In this document: piece after piece, positions 36,740 to 48,072 of the stretch
How positions within the stretch are numbered: the stretch's first letter is position 1
Layout: each line of letters begins with the position of its first letter
Made by a program: the position numbers and the translations under genes
Source: Acorus gramineus
Taxonomy: Eukaryota > Streptophyta > Magnoliopsida > Acorales > Acoraceae
Assembly: GCA_030737835.1 (NCBI GenBank)
Contig: CM060850.1
Span: 5,338,015 to 5,402,014, forward strand
Reading direction: 5' to 3'
DNA length: 64,000 nt
Notes under the pieces: generated by a model
Databases searched by the model: none
The model's input: the letters and a program-made list of their open reading frames with translations, nothing else
Told to the model about the DNA's origin: nothing

Positions 36740-37580
36740 GTGCTTTTGGAGTACAGATCAGGTAATGTATGATGGTGTGATCATTTGGAATGTTGTGGAT
36801 TAGTTAGCTTGTTTTATTATATTAAAAACAAAGTGTGTTTAAACATGCAGATAGCACCAAAGAAAAAGAGTGCTTACACATGCAAATGTCCTATAAAGAG
36901 CACAACAGAACCAGGACATTTGAGACAGATTTTCAGACTTCAAGTAACATATGCAGTGGATTGAATCATAAATGGTCAAAAACCTACGCAGATTAGAGAG
37001 AGCATCTGCTTCATATAGTCCTGGCAGTATAAATGAATTAATTATTATTTTTCATAGATGGCCATTTTTTTCCTAAGTGACAAAGTTTGTCTACAACAAA
37101 TATTAAACAAGTGTTTTGTCCATGCAATATTGTGCATGCATGTATATTTATAAATCCTATGGATAATTATATGAACTTATGGAAATAATTAAATTATTTT
37201 CTAGATATATTATATCACTATTATGAAAAATTCATACATAAAAAATCTTTGTTTGGTTTTAATGTTGTGTCAATGACTAGAATTAACTTTTTAAATTGTG
37301 AAGTACATGATAATTTATTAAAACTGAATAAATGCTAGTTTCTAAATGTACTAAGCATAGTTTGATGAATAAAAGTACATATGGTCGATAAACAGGGAGG
37401 TATCCAATCAAAGTAATATTAAAGAAAGTTTGAATTATTTTGTTACCAAGTATATTAAAAAATATTTGTTTTACCATTGAAATTTGGGAGGGTTAAAAGG
37501 GCGTGGGGTGAGGTTTGCAACCCACCCCAAAAAGATGCAACCCACACCTCATTTTTGTCTTTTTTTTGGGTGGGGTCTGC
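36740..37580. other. Intergenic DNA
   Basis: AT-rich, no gene seen. Confidence 0.4.
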
Positions 37581-37585
37581 ATCTT

Positions 37586-37842
37586 GAAAAAAGAAAAATG
37601 AGGAAGAAAGAGATGAGAGAAAGGAAGAGGGAGGGGCCAGGAGGGTGGCTGAGGTGGGGAGGAGGCAGGTGGAGGAGGTGGTGGCGATGGGTGAGGAAAT
37701 AGTGGAGGGGAGGGAGAAAGAGGGTTGAGGTGGTGGCGGCGGTGGAGGGGGTTGGCGGAGGGTTGGGGGAGAGAAAAAGAGAAAGATAGAGAGATTAGGA
37801 GATAGAAAGAGAGATAGAGAGAGAGAGAACGAGAGAGAGAAA
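37586..37842. repeat. Long polypurine tract
   Basis: About 255 bp are overwhelmingly A and G on the plus strand (GGAGGGAGAAAGAGG, GAGAGATAGAGAGAGAGAG), followed at 37905-37960 by a pyrimidine-rich block (TTCTCTCTTTCTTTCTCTCC). Long Pro- and Ser-rich open frames on the minus strand are products of this composition, not genes. It could fold as triplex or act as a CT-rich leader of an unseen minus-strand transcript. Confidence 0.7.
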
Positions 37843-38076
37843 CGTGGCTGACTATCATCCTCCGTCTGCCCGCCATCACAGCCCGTCACCTCCCTCCCAG
37901 GCCCCAGCCCACCTTCTCTCTTTCTTTCTCTCCCTCTCTTCTTCTTCCTTTTTTTTTTGTGGGAAAGGAGTTTTTTTTTATGGGGTGGGCTTTTCACTTC
38001 AAGGGGTGGTTTTAGTTGCCTTCTCTAGTGCACCAATACAAAAAGCAAAGAACTCTAGAGGCGCAACCAAGTATGA

Positions 38077-38992
38077 GAGCATCTCCAATGGAGAACTCTA
38101 AAATGGAGTCTCAAGATATATTAAAAAAATGAAAAAGTGAGTTTAGAGTCTCACTACTCATTCATCAACTCCAACCACAATCTCTATTTTCATCTCTATT
38201 CTATTTTTTTATATTTTTTAATAAAAATTTAATTTATCATATCTCTTTTTTTTTTTATCTATTATACATAATTGAGGTTTATTAGCGAAATTTAAAATCC
38301 ATAGAAGTTAATATTATTAGTTCCGGACCAAGTGACTAGTAAACTTATCAGTTATTCTAAATTGGTTTCTGTACCCAAAACACCTGTATTCGTATATAGA
38401 TGAAATATATGCATCCAGAAAACCTGTATTTGTATCACGGTGATTTCAGCAGCTTCGATCCGTTTGCAGGAGGATTAGGAGATTATTAATGTAGCGATAC
38501 ATCTATTTTAAGATGGATCTGGATCATGTCTTATTATGTGCTGTTGTGTTTTGTTGTTGTGCTTTATTTAATATTTCATGTATTTTCTTTTGTTGTATTA
38601 TCAGTTTCGATTAGAATAAACTCATTTTAGAACATAAGTGTAAATAATAATTAATATAATATTAATGTAAAAAAATAAAAAATATATTAAATATATAACA
38701 TTTTTAAACATATGTTAAACATATTCAATATTAGACTCATTTGAATCGTATCGACGACATCTATCCAATGGTATCAATTTTATGAAAATTAAACTTATAT
38801 TATAGAAGTTATCAAACATTATTAAAAAAAAATAAAAAAAAATAACAAACCTCCATATTTGGAGGCTCAAACAGTGAGCCTCCAAATATGGAGTCTCATT
38901 TAGTGGCCTCTAAAATAGAGGTTGTTTTTACCTGTGGGTTGGAGAGAAAATATACTCTAAAATAAAGATATAGAGTACCATTGGAGTTGCTC
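38077..38992. mobile_element. M5 PIF/Harbinger-like element (916 bp)
   Basis: Ends are GAGCATCTCCAATGG and CCATTGGAGTTGCTC, inverted with one mismatch. Both sides are flanked by the 3-bp direct repeat TGA (38074-38076 and 38993-38995). Three-base target duplications are typical of PIF/Harbinger. The interior has no transposase. It contains a perfect 19-bp hairpin (38851-38869 with 38875-38893). Confidence 0.75.
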
Positions 38993-38999
38993 TGAGTTG

Positions 39000-39705
39000 T
39001 CTATTTTCTTTAGTTGAAACAGGGATGTCTAAGTCATTTTCCTTAAAAGAGAGAATTTGAAAACTAAAGCACTTGTACAATCAGGATATGTCATTTCTTA
39101 ATAAAAAAAAAAAAACATTTATATGTATTGTCTAATAAGGTAATCTCATTGGACAGCTATTAATTATATGAGATTGCAGTTAAGACTGTATATGTGATCG
39201 TGTACAAACGCTTTATATAATAATATATATTATATACGATGAAACTCGTTTTGAGGGGAAAATGCCTCAGTTTTGGACAGTAAAAAAAATGTCCTTTGAT
39301 GAGTCAGTGGGGATGCATCATGCATGTGGAGATTGTAAAATTCAGGACAACATTGAATCCACTCCCTAGCTACCTGACAACATAAACTAGCCATGGATAG
39401 ATATATGGACAATCAACTTTCAACCGACCACAGACAACTTGCACATAAAAATGCCCAACCTCGCATGCGTAACTTTTCACAAAATGTTGGACAAGAGCAC
39501 GATTAGGGTTGGTTCGAGGTGAATTAAAGTATTTCATGAAGAATGTTTAACTATGATTTCTATTTTTTATCCCAAATAATACCTATGTTAGAAACACTAC
39601 AGGGTTATTCGGTTAGAGTTATATATTTTCTCTCATTAGACCTCGAGCGTGAATCTGGACTTTTTAGACTCTGCTTGGTGCACATGATTTCTGGGTAAAA
39701 TTACA
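39000..39705. other. Intergenic DNA
   Basis: No gene or clear element. Confidence 0.4.
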
Positions 39706-39709
39706 TTTT

Positions 39710-40440
39710 GAATTTCTTGTCAATTGTCATAAAAATGAATTGGTAACATAAGGCTAAGTTAACAATTAATTGGTAACATAGGGCCGGTAGGAGATATTAG
39801 CTGTTTTTCAATAGAAACTTTTTTTTTTTATCGATTAATGGCTCAGAGGGGTGTGCGATCACATGTATTTACTTTTATGTTTTGTATCTCTGGTTCTTTC
39901 TTTTTTTTTTAGTCTATTCCTATTCAGACATTGTCTATTTTCCTGTTTATGAGAAATATAATTGACCACAATTTTTCAAAAACAAGAAAAAAAAAAGGGT
40001 TGAGCTGCCTCAACTTTTCTCATTTCAAATGAAAATAAAAGGCAATTTTTTGGATGTGAGTAGTGGTTAAGAAAGGTTCTTACAGTGATGTCACATGTTA
40101 ATCCATCTCTTCTTTACACTTCCTGGATCTCTTTTGTGACTTTAATTATACCTAGGACATCATTATAGAATCCTTTAAAAAGCATATTATAATCTCATAT
40201 ACCTCGGTGGTTGTCTATTGAGTTATATATCTTTGTTAAACAAGTATAATTTTTCATTTCTTCTATATATGGGTTCATACGATCATTGAAATATGTACTT
40301 CAATTTTATAAAGATGTGTTTTATAAGATAAATTATACTATTTAAAAAAAAAAAAATCAAATTGTATGCTAATAGTAGACAAGAGAAACTGAGTCAAATT
40401 TTTTTCTTATATTTAACAAGGAGAGTGGAATATTATATTC
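39710..40440. repeat. M7 segment, copy at 40 kb
   Basis: Collinear with 52.63-54.40 kb: TTTCTTGTCAATT, AATTGGTAACATAAGGCT, TGTTTTGTATCTCTG, GAGTAGTGGTTAA, GTCACATGTTAATCCATC, CTATATATGGGTTC and GATAAATTATACTATTTAAAA occur in the same order. The 52.6 kb copy carries about 930 extra bp in the middle. No ORF. Confidence 0.7.
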
Positions 40441-40829
40441 CTCTTACTTCAGTCAAGAGACAAGATCATTGAATCATCCAAGGTCATGTGATCAGGTGGT
40501 TTCAACACATTGTGAGATCCACCGTAAGGACTCCATTGGAGGCAATGATCAGATAGGTGCAGTCTTATGTGTGACAATAATGTGGATTGGAACTGGTAGT
40601 TTTCAGGTTGAGCAACAAAGTACATGGTGGGGATAGTTTGTGGGGATAGTTTGTCAAACGAGTGATCATGTACTCGGCTATTTCTGTAGTCTTAATTCAG
40701 TGTATGAAATTTGATTAATTCATTCCATTATGCATTTCATTTTTTTTTTAATGTATATAGTTTAACAAACAAGTATATATATAATTTTTAAAATTTTAAA
40801 ATGTGTTGGAACAGCTAAGATGATTACAG

Positions 40830-40926
40830 ACTTCTCTGAGGAAAGTCGGCTAGCACCCCCTATCCGTAAAGGATGACCGATGATCAAGTCTTGGAAACAC
40901 CAACCTTCACAAAAAAAAAAAAAAAA
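40830..40926 (+). mobile_element. Poly-A-tailed retroposon end
   Basis: A GC-richer segment (AAGTCGGCTAGCACCCCC..) ends in a run of 16 A at 40911-40926, as left by L1-type or SINE retroposition. The 5' end is unclear. Confidence 0.4.
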
Positions 40927-40929
40927 GGA

Positions 40930-41175
40930 TTACAGACTTGTAGTCTCATATAAACATCTATAATTGTTCAATGAGGGTATACATCTCATTAAATGAGTAT
41001 CTCATTAAAGTGTTTTCACATTTCTATAAATAGATCCATACAAATGGTTAGATTATGTTATTCATCTTTCATAAAAGTATATATCTTATCTAGTAAAGTA
41101 TATTATTTGTAAAAAAAATCAAAATATAGTGTGGACTGCTGACAGGACTGTAATGAGAATGTGTCTAACAATTTT
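40930..41175. mobile_element. M1 MITE relic
   Basis: CATCTCATTAAATGAGTATC, TATAAATAGATCCATACAA and ATATCTTATCTAGTAAAG are decayed M1 internal words. Ends are degraded. Confidence 0.4.
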
Positions 41176-41214
41176 CTTATAGAAAATAACTCATTTTTAA
41201 CTTTTCTTTGTCTA

Positions 41215-41584
41215 ACAGGCCTGCATCAAAGGGTGACCGAAGTTCCAAGGCAAATGTATCCCAACTTATTGTCCCCGCGGTTGTATGGGCCTTTTGTAAC
41301 GCGCGTAACCAGCAATTTTTCGTAGTCAAACTTGGTATGAAGAGAACTTCTAGGAAGCCTTCTTGAGGTTCATGAAAGATTGGGGTATGTATGGGGTTGG
41401 TTCGGGAAGGGTCACTTTCTAGAGAGATATACTCTAAGTAATGTAACGGGCTTCGATTGCATGAGGGAACCTTATAAACCTCTTCTAGTTGTTCCCTCGT
41501 GCTTGATCTTGTATGTTTTAGGTTTATGCTTCAATTTTTATAAAATTATGGTTGCGTGCCTACCGTTCATCAAAAAAAAAAAAA
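41215..41584 (+). mobile_element. LINE 3' end or retroposed transcript
   Basis: A GC-richer block (GGTTGTATGGGCC, TAACGCGCGTAACC) ends GCCTACCGTTCATC followed by 14 A (41571-41584). The TTCATC-poly(A) finish is like plant L1 tails. A 77-codon ORF inside it has no recognisable domain. Confidence 0.4.
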
Positions 41585-41784
41585 ACAATCATGTAAAAGA
41601 TTATTACTCTTAGTGCATTTTATAGTCCACAATTAACACTGCATGTGTTTTCAATTTTTAAAAATCATAAAATTCATCCAATAAGATATGTACGGTAAGA
41701 AAGGTGAAATGTATAATCTCAATGGCTGACCCATGATTTTTTTTCTAGTAAGGGTCATCACTGATAAATAAACATCAATGATAT

Positions 41785-42036
41785 TGTTATGTATAATCTT
41801 TTTTCAACCCCAATTTCAATCTACAAGTGTTTTGAATTTTTTTTAAAAAAGTATACATTATTTATTGAGGTATATGCTTCTATAAAAAATGAAATATATG
41901 CTTTAATGAATTGTATGGATCCATTTGTAGAAATGTAAAAAATTTCTATTGAGACATATATATCGTTAATGTGAGTGTATGACGTTACCGAGGTATATGA
42001 GACTGAAATTAAGGCTAAAAAAAGAACTGTGTAACA
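41785..42036. mobile_element. M1 MITE, good copy (252 bp)
   Basis: Left end TGTTATGTATAATC..CAACCCCAATTTCAATCTAC; right end GAGACTGAAATTAAGGCT..TGTGTAACA, forming TIRs. Same orientation as the next copy, 49 bp away. Confidence 0.75.
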
Positions 42037-42084
42037 ACACTCAAACATAAATTTAAGACACCATACAATAACTTTTTTTTTTAA

Positions 42085-42338
42085 AATTACATAGATCTTT
42101 TTTAGGTCTACACATGTTTTTTGATTTTTTTTAACAATAGTAAATCTCATTTAATGAGTTACATATTTTTATAAAAAAAATGAAGCATATACTCTAATAA
42201 ATTGTATGGAGGATGCGTTTATAAAAAATATAAAAAAATTTCTAATGAGGCATATGTCTCGTTAATGTCAGTATATAAATGATGCTAATTAAATACATGG
42301 GACTAGAATTGGAGCTAAAAAAAGGATTATGTGTAACA
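42085..42338. mobile_element. M1 MITE, good copy (about 254 bp)
   Basis: Left ATTACATAGATC..TAGGTCTACACATG, right GACTAGAATTGGAGCT..ATGTGTAACA. Lies in tandem with the preceding copy. Confidence 0.75.
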
Positions 42339-42384
42339 TAGCTCTAAAATTTTAATAACACAATAAAGATACTTGATATCATAG

Positions 42385-42406
42385 CTCTCTCTCTCTCTCT
42401 CTCTCT
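42385..42406 (+). repeat. CT microsatellite
   Basis: Eleven CT units next to an M1 copy. Confidence 0.85.
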
Positions 42407-42649
42407 TATTTTTCTCATTTGATGTTTCATATCCTCAACTATCTAAAAGACTAAACCCTTCGTTGGGTGCATAATTGTCCCTTTTTTTCTACAATTTTCC
42501 TCGGCTTATTGTTATTAATTGCATTTGCATTTGTTTCTATAAATCCAGTCGGGGTGGTGTTCTTCGACCTGCCATTGTAAACTCTATTGAATTAAATGAT
42601 ATCATTTATAGAAAATGTAAATTTTTTTTAACAAGTATATACCTCAATA

Positions 42650-43030
42650 CTGCCGTTTGGATAGATAATTAAGTTATTATGAAGTTTATGACTATTCTAG
42701 TTTAAATAAAGATAAAATGATTTTTTATTTAGTTGAGTTTTGAATTATTCTCATTAAAAAAACGTAATGGTAAAGTATTTGTTGTTTGGATAAAATGTGA
42801 ATAAGATGTTGATAAGGATTTATAAAAGATAAAAAAATGATAATAGTTGATTTTTGACGGTTGATTTATATGAAGTGATGACAATTGATTTAACAATGGA
42901 CCAACATATTCTTTTGGATTGAATAACCTGAAAAAATTTAATTCCAATGATAAGCTTGATTCCATATATCACTTTATACCGGACTCTATTCTCATATATT
43001 ATGGCATTCCAAACATCAATTTTGAAGCTA
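42650..43030. mobile_element. M4 MITE, inverted copy
   Basis: Starts GCCGTTTGGATAGATAA and ends ATATTATGGCATTCCAAAC. Read in reverse complement it carries AATCAATTGTCATCACTTC and TCTTTTATAAATCC as in the other M4 copies. Confidence 0.65.
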
Positions 43031-43212
43031 TTTTGACTAATTTCTGCTTATTCTGGACTCTAGTCTCAAACCACACATGGGCTAGTGAAGGGTAGCAAGG
43101 GGAGCCCTCCTCATGTTATACAAAGTCGGTGACGTAGGGTTCTTATCCTGGACATTTAGGTGGGCTTCTAGGCCTAAGCCCATACTTACCAAACAGATCC
43201 GAGTCATCTGAC

Positions 43213-43464
43213 AACCCTAAATATAGTCTACAATTGTTTTAAATATTTTAAAAATAGTATAACTCGTCTAATGAGATGCACGTTTTTATAAAAAAAAAAT
43301 AAATGAAGCATACACTTCAATAAATTGTATGAATGCATTTATAGAAAATTTGAAAAAAAATTTATCGAAGCATATACATCGCTAAAGTAAATAGACGCAC
43401 TAATAATTTTCGATCAACACATATAAGACTGGGAGTGAGGATAAAATAAAAACTGTGTGTAACA
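43213..43464. mobile_element. M1 MITE copy
   Basis: AACCCTAAATATAGTCTAC at left and AAGACTGGGAGTGAGG..TGTGTAACA at right; the interior matches the 42.1 kb copy with more decay. Confidence 0.65.
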
Positions 43465-43499
43465 ATACTCCTCGGTATGACTATCAGTTGTAAAGTGCC

Positions 43500-45050
43500 A
43501 TTTGCAGTTTGAAAATGGTCCTCCAATTACATATACACTATGATGATGCAATATATTTCTGTTTTATCATAGTATATGAAAACTTTCAAAATAATACACT
43601 GACGTATTTTAGTGTACACTTCACTTTTTATAATAGTATGTATTTGAGTGGGCGAATGTATATGCATTCTGTGTTTGGAATGTCAATTTTTTACAACTAT
43701 CCTGGTTTGATTTTGGCTAGAAGGTGTTTGCAATCCTGGATAAATGAAATCTCTAATAGAGCATACATGTAAAAAGATATACATTTGATTTATTCAAAAT
43801 ATATATACTTTATTAGAAAATATATAATTAAAAAAATTAAACTTGTATAGACTATAAAAGTGACTGCAGGAACTTGTGCAAAATTTTCCTTCCATTAATA
43901 TCTAAAGCGAACAATTCAACACAAAGCATGTTGTCTCTCCTACAACATATAGATATATTCACCCAAAGAATTTATGCTCTTTGAAGAATCCAAATCAAAT
44001 TCTTAAATCTTATCCACATAATAAATAAAATGTTGTAAAAGCGTTAAGCGTTAATTGAACGGTTGAAGAGAGACTATGGATTAATTGGCTAGGCGGAGAT
44101 TAATCGGTCACTTTTTAGAATAGTAATTATAATATGTACACATATACATATTATATATATAATAATTTTAGACTACAAAATAATAACAAAGTAACATCAA
44201 AATAAATTTAATAATATAAGCATAATAGGGATAGCATAAAAAAATTAATTAATAGATATATAATATATTAGTAACTTAATAACTTATTAGTCAACTATAG
44301 ATTAATCAGAATAATGGCCAGGCACTAAGCTGCGAGTTGAGTCTGCCTAGGCCTAGGTGGGAGATTAATCGAGGCCTAAAAGAGATTTTTAGAACATTGA
44401 ATACATATATACCTAATAATGATATTAATCTGTATCAATATTAATTATTTTTTATAAATTGATCACATTATCTTCTGGAGTTTAATTGAACATTGAATAC
44501 ATAAAGTATTCTGGAGTTTAATTGATCACATTATCTTCAGAGTTTTTAACTTCAGATTTCAATTTTGAGCAGATTTGTGGGAGGAGATTAACATTTGTGT
44601 TGCATGCGTATCTCCAGTAACAAAAAAATTGAACCCACCACTCTAAGCATAAAATCTTTGTGAGTTTATAGGACCTCTTGATAAATAGAAACCTTATCTT
44701 ATCCCCAATACTGCCCTCCCCATACATTTTTTTTTTTTATCATAACATCATCTAAAAGTCACCTTATTTCATAGTATAACATGAGATTATTTAATCTCTG
44801 CACTTTCATCCCCTCATTCACTATCTTTAATTTTGTTGTGATGAGATACTGTTTCAATATTCATGCCTTCAATAAATACAGCTTTCAAAACATTAATTTT
44901 TATACACCCTCAACATTTAGAAGTACGTACCAATAATCATTAGAAATTTAAAGGGTAGACATGAAATAGACTTTTGTATGAAAAAAAAAAGATAAAACAT
45001 GTTCAATTGGAAAAACTACAAATTAGTTAGATGTAGAATATACAATTTAT
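43500..45050. other. Intergenic DNA 3' of the mini-SIN3 gene
   Basis: No gene. A fragmentary M1 relic at 43740-43860. A 350-bp stretch at 44047-44400 begins and ends with GGCTAGGCGG / CTGCCTAGGCCTAGG words that resemble decayed hAT termini. A short local duplication (TTCTGGAGTTTAATTGA) lies at about 44470-44530. Confidence 0.4.
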
Positions 45051-45053
45051 TGA

Positions 45054-47899
45054 CTAACAAAGTCTCTTTGTGAAGAGCTTAGAACAAAACCTATCATAAT
45101 ATGAGATATGCTTCTCCAGTTCCTCTTCCTTCTTGATCAAGCGGCCTAGGATAATAGGGATCGCCATTTTAGGCTTCATGCAGAGCCGTTCGATTATTCT
45201 ATCATCCATGTAAGTCCGCCTAATGCATCTCAGCTGTAAAGCTGTTTAACAAAGAAAGAATTGATAAGAGCACATACATAAACACAGTTTTGAGAAATAA
45301 TGAATTATAACATAACAACAATTAAAAACGAATTAACTCCCATACGAACCGTTGAGTTTATCTATGGTAAATATTGTACTGTCATTGTCCTCCATGTCTT
45401 CAATCAACTCCTCAAGCCGATTCACAGTACTCCTTAATCCCTCCAAAAACATATCCATTTCAAACCTGGGATCATTTTTGTATGATGAGATCTCACTAAT
45501 TGTAAATATGGAAAATGAACAAAGGAAACAGAAGAAGTAATTCTATTTAAGGGAGAGGATGATAAAATTCTTTCCTCCCACCTTAGTTTCTATGAGTGGC
45601 CTAGTATTGGCCTAACACTACTGACCATGTAAAATAGATTCAATAAGAATTCTATAACAGAGAAAAAATATTGCTAACTAGTTGAATAATGACTTACTTA
45701 ATATCTTCGTTCTGATTAAGTCTTTCCTCATATATTTCTTCAGGGTGGTTTCTCGTGGTCTTGTAATTAGAGCGGTCATCATAATCAGAAGTACATGGCA
45801 ATAGTACCACTTCTGTATTCAAATCTTCGTGGTTGCTCTGTTCATTTGACACACGACATTTACACTGCCAATTTAAAAAAAATGTAAGTGGTTGTCCAAG
45901 AACTCATATATATTCACAAATGATAAGACTTACATTTTTCGGAATAAACCGATAACTGGGGGTACAAATCTCCCACTTTGAGCGATCAATTTCGCGAAAA
46001 CTTTCCTTCACGTGCTTTTCCCTGTTTAAAACCGAGGAATCCTTCCCATCTGACGAATCAAAAGAACTTGATGAAATTATTTCAGGTAGGCTATCCTCAT
46101 CCCTCTCCCCTTCAAATGGTTTGTCCTCCATTTTAACTAAGCCATTTGTGCCTCCTTAATAACATGAGAATTTAGTAAGTATTCTAAACTTCAGGCAGAT
46201 TATTAAGGTAGCAGTAAAAGTATCCAATTGGACAGAATATAAATTTATCACTGTGCTTGGAAAGGGAAACAAAATCTCTTTCCCTTCCCAATAGATCTCT
46301 CCATGATGCAAAATATGCTACGCATATATAATATCCAATATCCTTTCTCGGGATCACTTCCACAAAGATTCCTAATGATGCATGTGCAAATTTGCTTGGA
46401 ATGCATGATCAGATAAGGCGGTCATAAAGTAAATGTGAGAATCAAAGTTATAAAACAACATTAAAAAATAGTAAGAGTTCATAAACAGTGATGAAATTAT
46501 GATTTTCAGACCTAAAAATAGTAAGAGATCAAGATTTTCTCAAAATTCCATAAGTGAACTGTCAACTAAAAAAGCACATTCAAATGCCTGATGGAAGAGC
46601 ACATGATTATCACATTCAAATGCCTGGTGGAAGAGCTCATGATCATCACCTACTAAAAACAGCATGGAGAAATTTGCATATAAAATATAGTTGTTTGACA
46701 TAATACTGTGACAAAATCACCATTCATAATTATGGCTCAAATATACTTCCACTAGACTATCAACTAATATCACCCAGAAAGCTAACATGGAAAAAAGGGA
46801 GTATCCAAGAATTTAGTGTCTTACTTTGTCTTTTAGCAGCTGCATACATATCAGGCGAATCCACAGTAGAAGAGCAGATTGGGCCAGTATCCGCAACAGC
46901 GTGGAGAGCGTCGAATATTTTCCTCTGCAAAATCAAAAACACAAAGACACACATAAATAAATAAATGAACTGAATTTTTACTACTTGTTAAGACTAGCAA
47001 AATTCACAAACTTTCAACAACAGATTCAACATGCTCTTTATAATTGGTTGATCATTCAGAGATGAAAAACGAAGGTATGATGGTTTCAATAAACCATTCA
47101 TGTCAACAATCATTGCCCAATGCTAATATTAATCATAAAAAACCATGTATCCAACAGAGTCATAATTTCCATCCTTCAATTTAAAAATTAGCTAATTTTA
47201 TAATGATACAATGGATGTTAAAAACAACAATGAAAAAACCCAATCCTAAACAAACATATCTGCAAAATATTTTCAGACAAAACAATACAAAAAAAGAAGC
47301 ATTCCCATTGATTCTATTAGAGAGGTTCCAATACAAGTACAACATACACAACATGAACATCAAAAAAAAAAAAAAAAAATCAACAAAACCAGTAAATCAA
47401 AACCAATACCTTAATCCTGATTTTCAAGGTACGAGGTGGAGTAACGCTGGAAATCGATGGCAGAAATCCTCTGAACCCTGAAACTAAATCCGATTCACCC
47501 TTCATAATCGACCCAACCTACAAAACATAATATTAAACAATCAAAATCAATAAATTTTAAGAGACACCCATTAAAGAACTCTTAAAAGGGTTCCCAAAAA
47601 AAAAAAAAAAAAAAAAAACATACTTCTTGTTGTATGTCGGCGAAGGTCTTTTGGGGGACCTGATACAAGACTTTGCAGAAAGCCTTAAATCGTCCATTTT
47701 TATTCTCCAGACGACTCTGTCATCAAACACACAAAACAAAATACATCAGAAAAACCAATATTTCAATCAATGCGTCGACTTTTTTTCGGTTTTTTGGGAT
47801 TACCTTCGCTTCCTCGACGTAATCGATGGCGGATTCGAATCCGGGGGTGATCGGAGGGCCGTGGCGGAAGGGGGTAGACCAGACGGAGTCGAGAGTCAT
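45054..47899 (-). CDS. Mini-SIN3: PAH domain plus HDAC-interaction region
   Basis: Assembled by eye. Eight exons: 47804-47899, 47624-47716, 47410-47517, 46825-46924, 45934-46154, 45698-45864, 45350-45465 and 45054-45241. All seven introns are GT-AG and phases agree throughout (0,0,0,1,0,2,1), giving 362 residues. Residues 24-83 form one paired amphipathic helix domain (AIDYVEEAKSRLEN..FKAFCKVL..VSGFRGFLP). A Ser/Asp/Glu-rich linker (about 140-180) follows. Residues 191-362 match in order the SIN3 corepressor/HDAC-interaction region: CTPSYRFIPKN, HPEEIYEERLNQNEDIKFEMDMFLE, LNALQLRCIRR, PIILGRLIKKEEELEK. Full SIN3 proteins have three or four PAH domains and over 1000 residues; here the frame ends just after the interaction region. 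It may be a competitive adaptor for histone deacetylases, or a duplicate in decay, though every exon is open. AATAAA lies 3 bases after the stop. Confidence 0.85.
46575..46646. repeat. 36-bp tandem duplication in intron 4
   Basis: CACATTCAAATGCCTG.. repeats at 46575 and 46611 with three differences, inside the largest intron of the mini-SIN3 gene. Confidence 0.8.
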
Positions 47900-48072
47900 C
47901 GTTGCTTTGAAAGAATTGATTGAAAAAAATTATTGTTTTTGTGATTTGGGGTTTATGGAAGGAAATCACAACTAAAAGGGTTTTGTTGCAATAAAATGGT
48001 CTTTCGGGACTCGGAAGGAATTTGATTCGCTTTTGAGAATGTTATGAAGACACCCACAACGGTTATATTTTG

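Noticed and set aside
37455-37997. Pro/Ser-rich 180-codon and 128-codon minus-strand open frames
   Set aside because: They are translations of the polypurine tract; composition, not selection, keeps them open, and no promoter or motif is seen.
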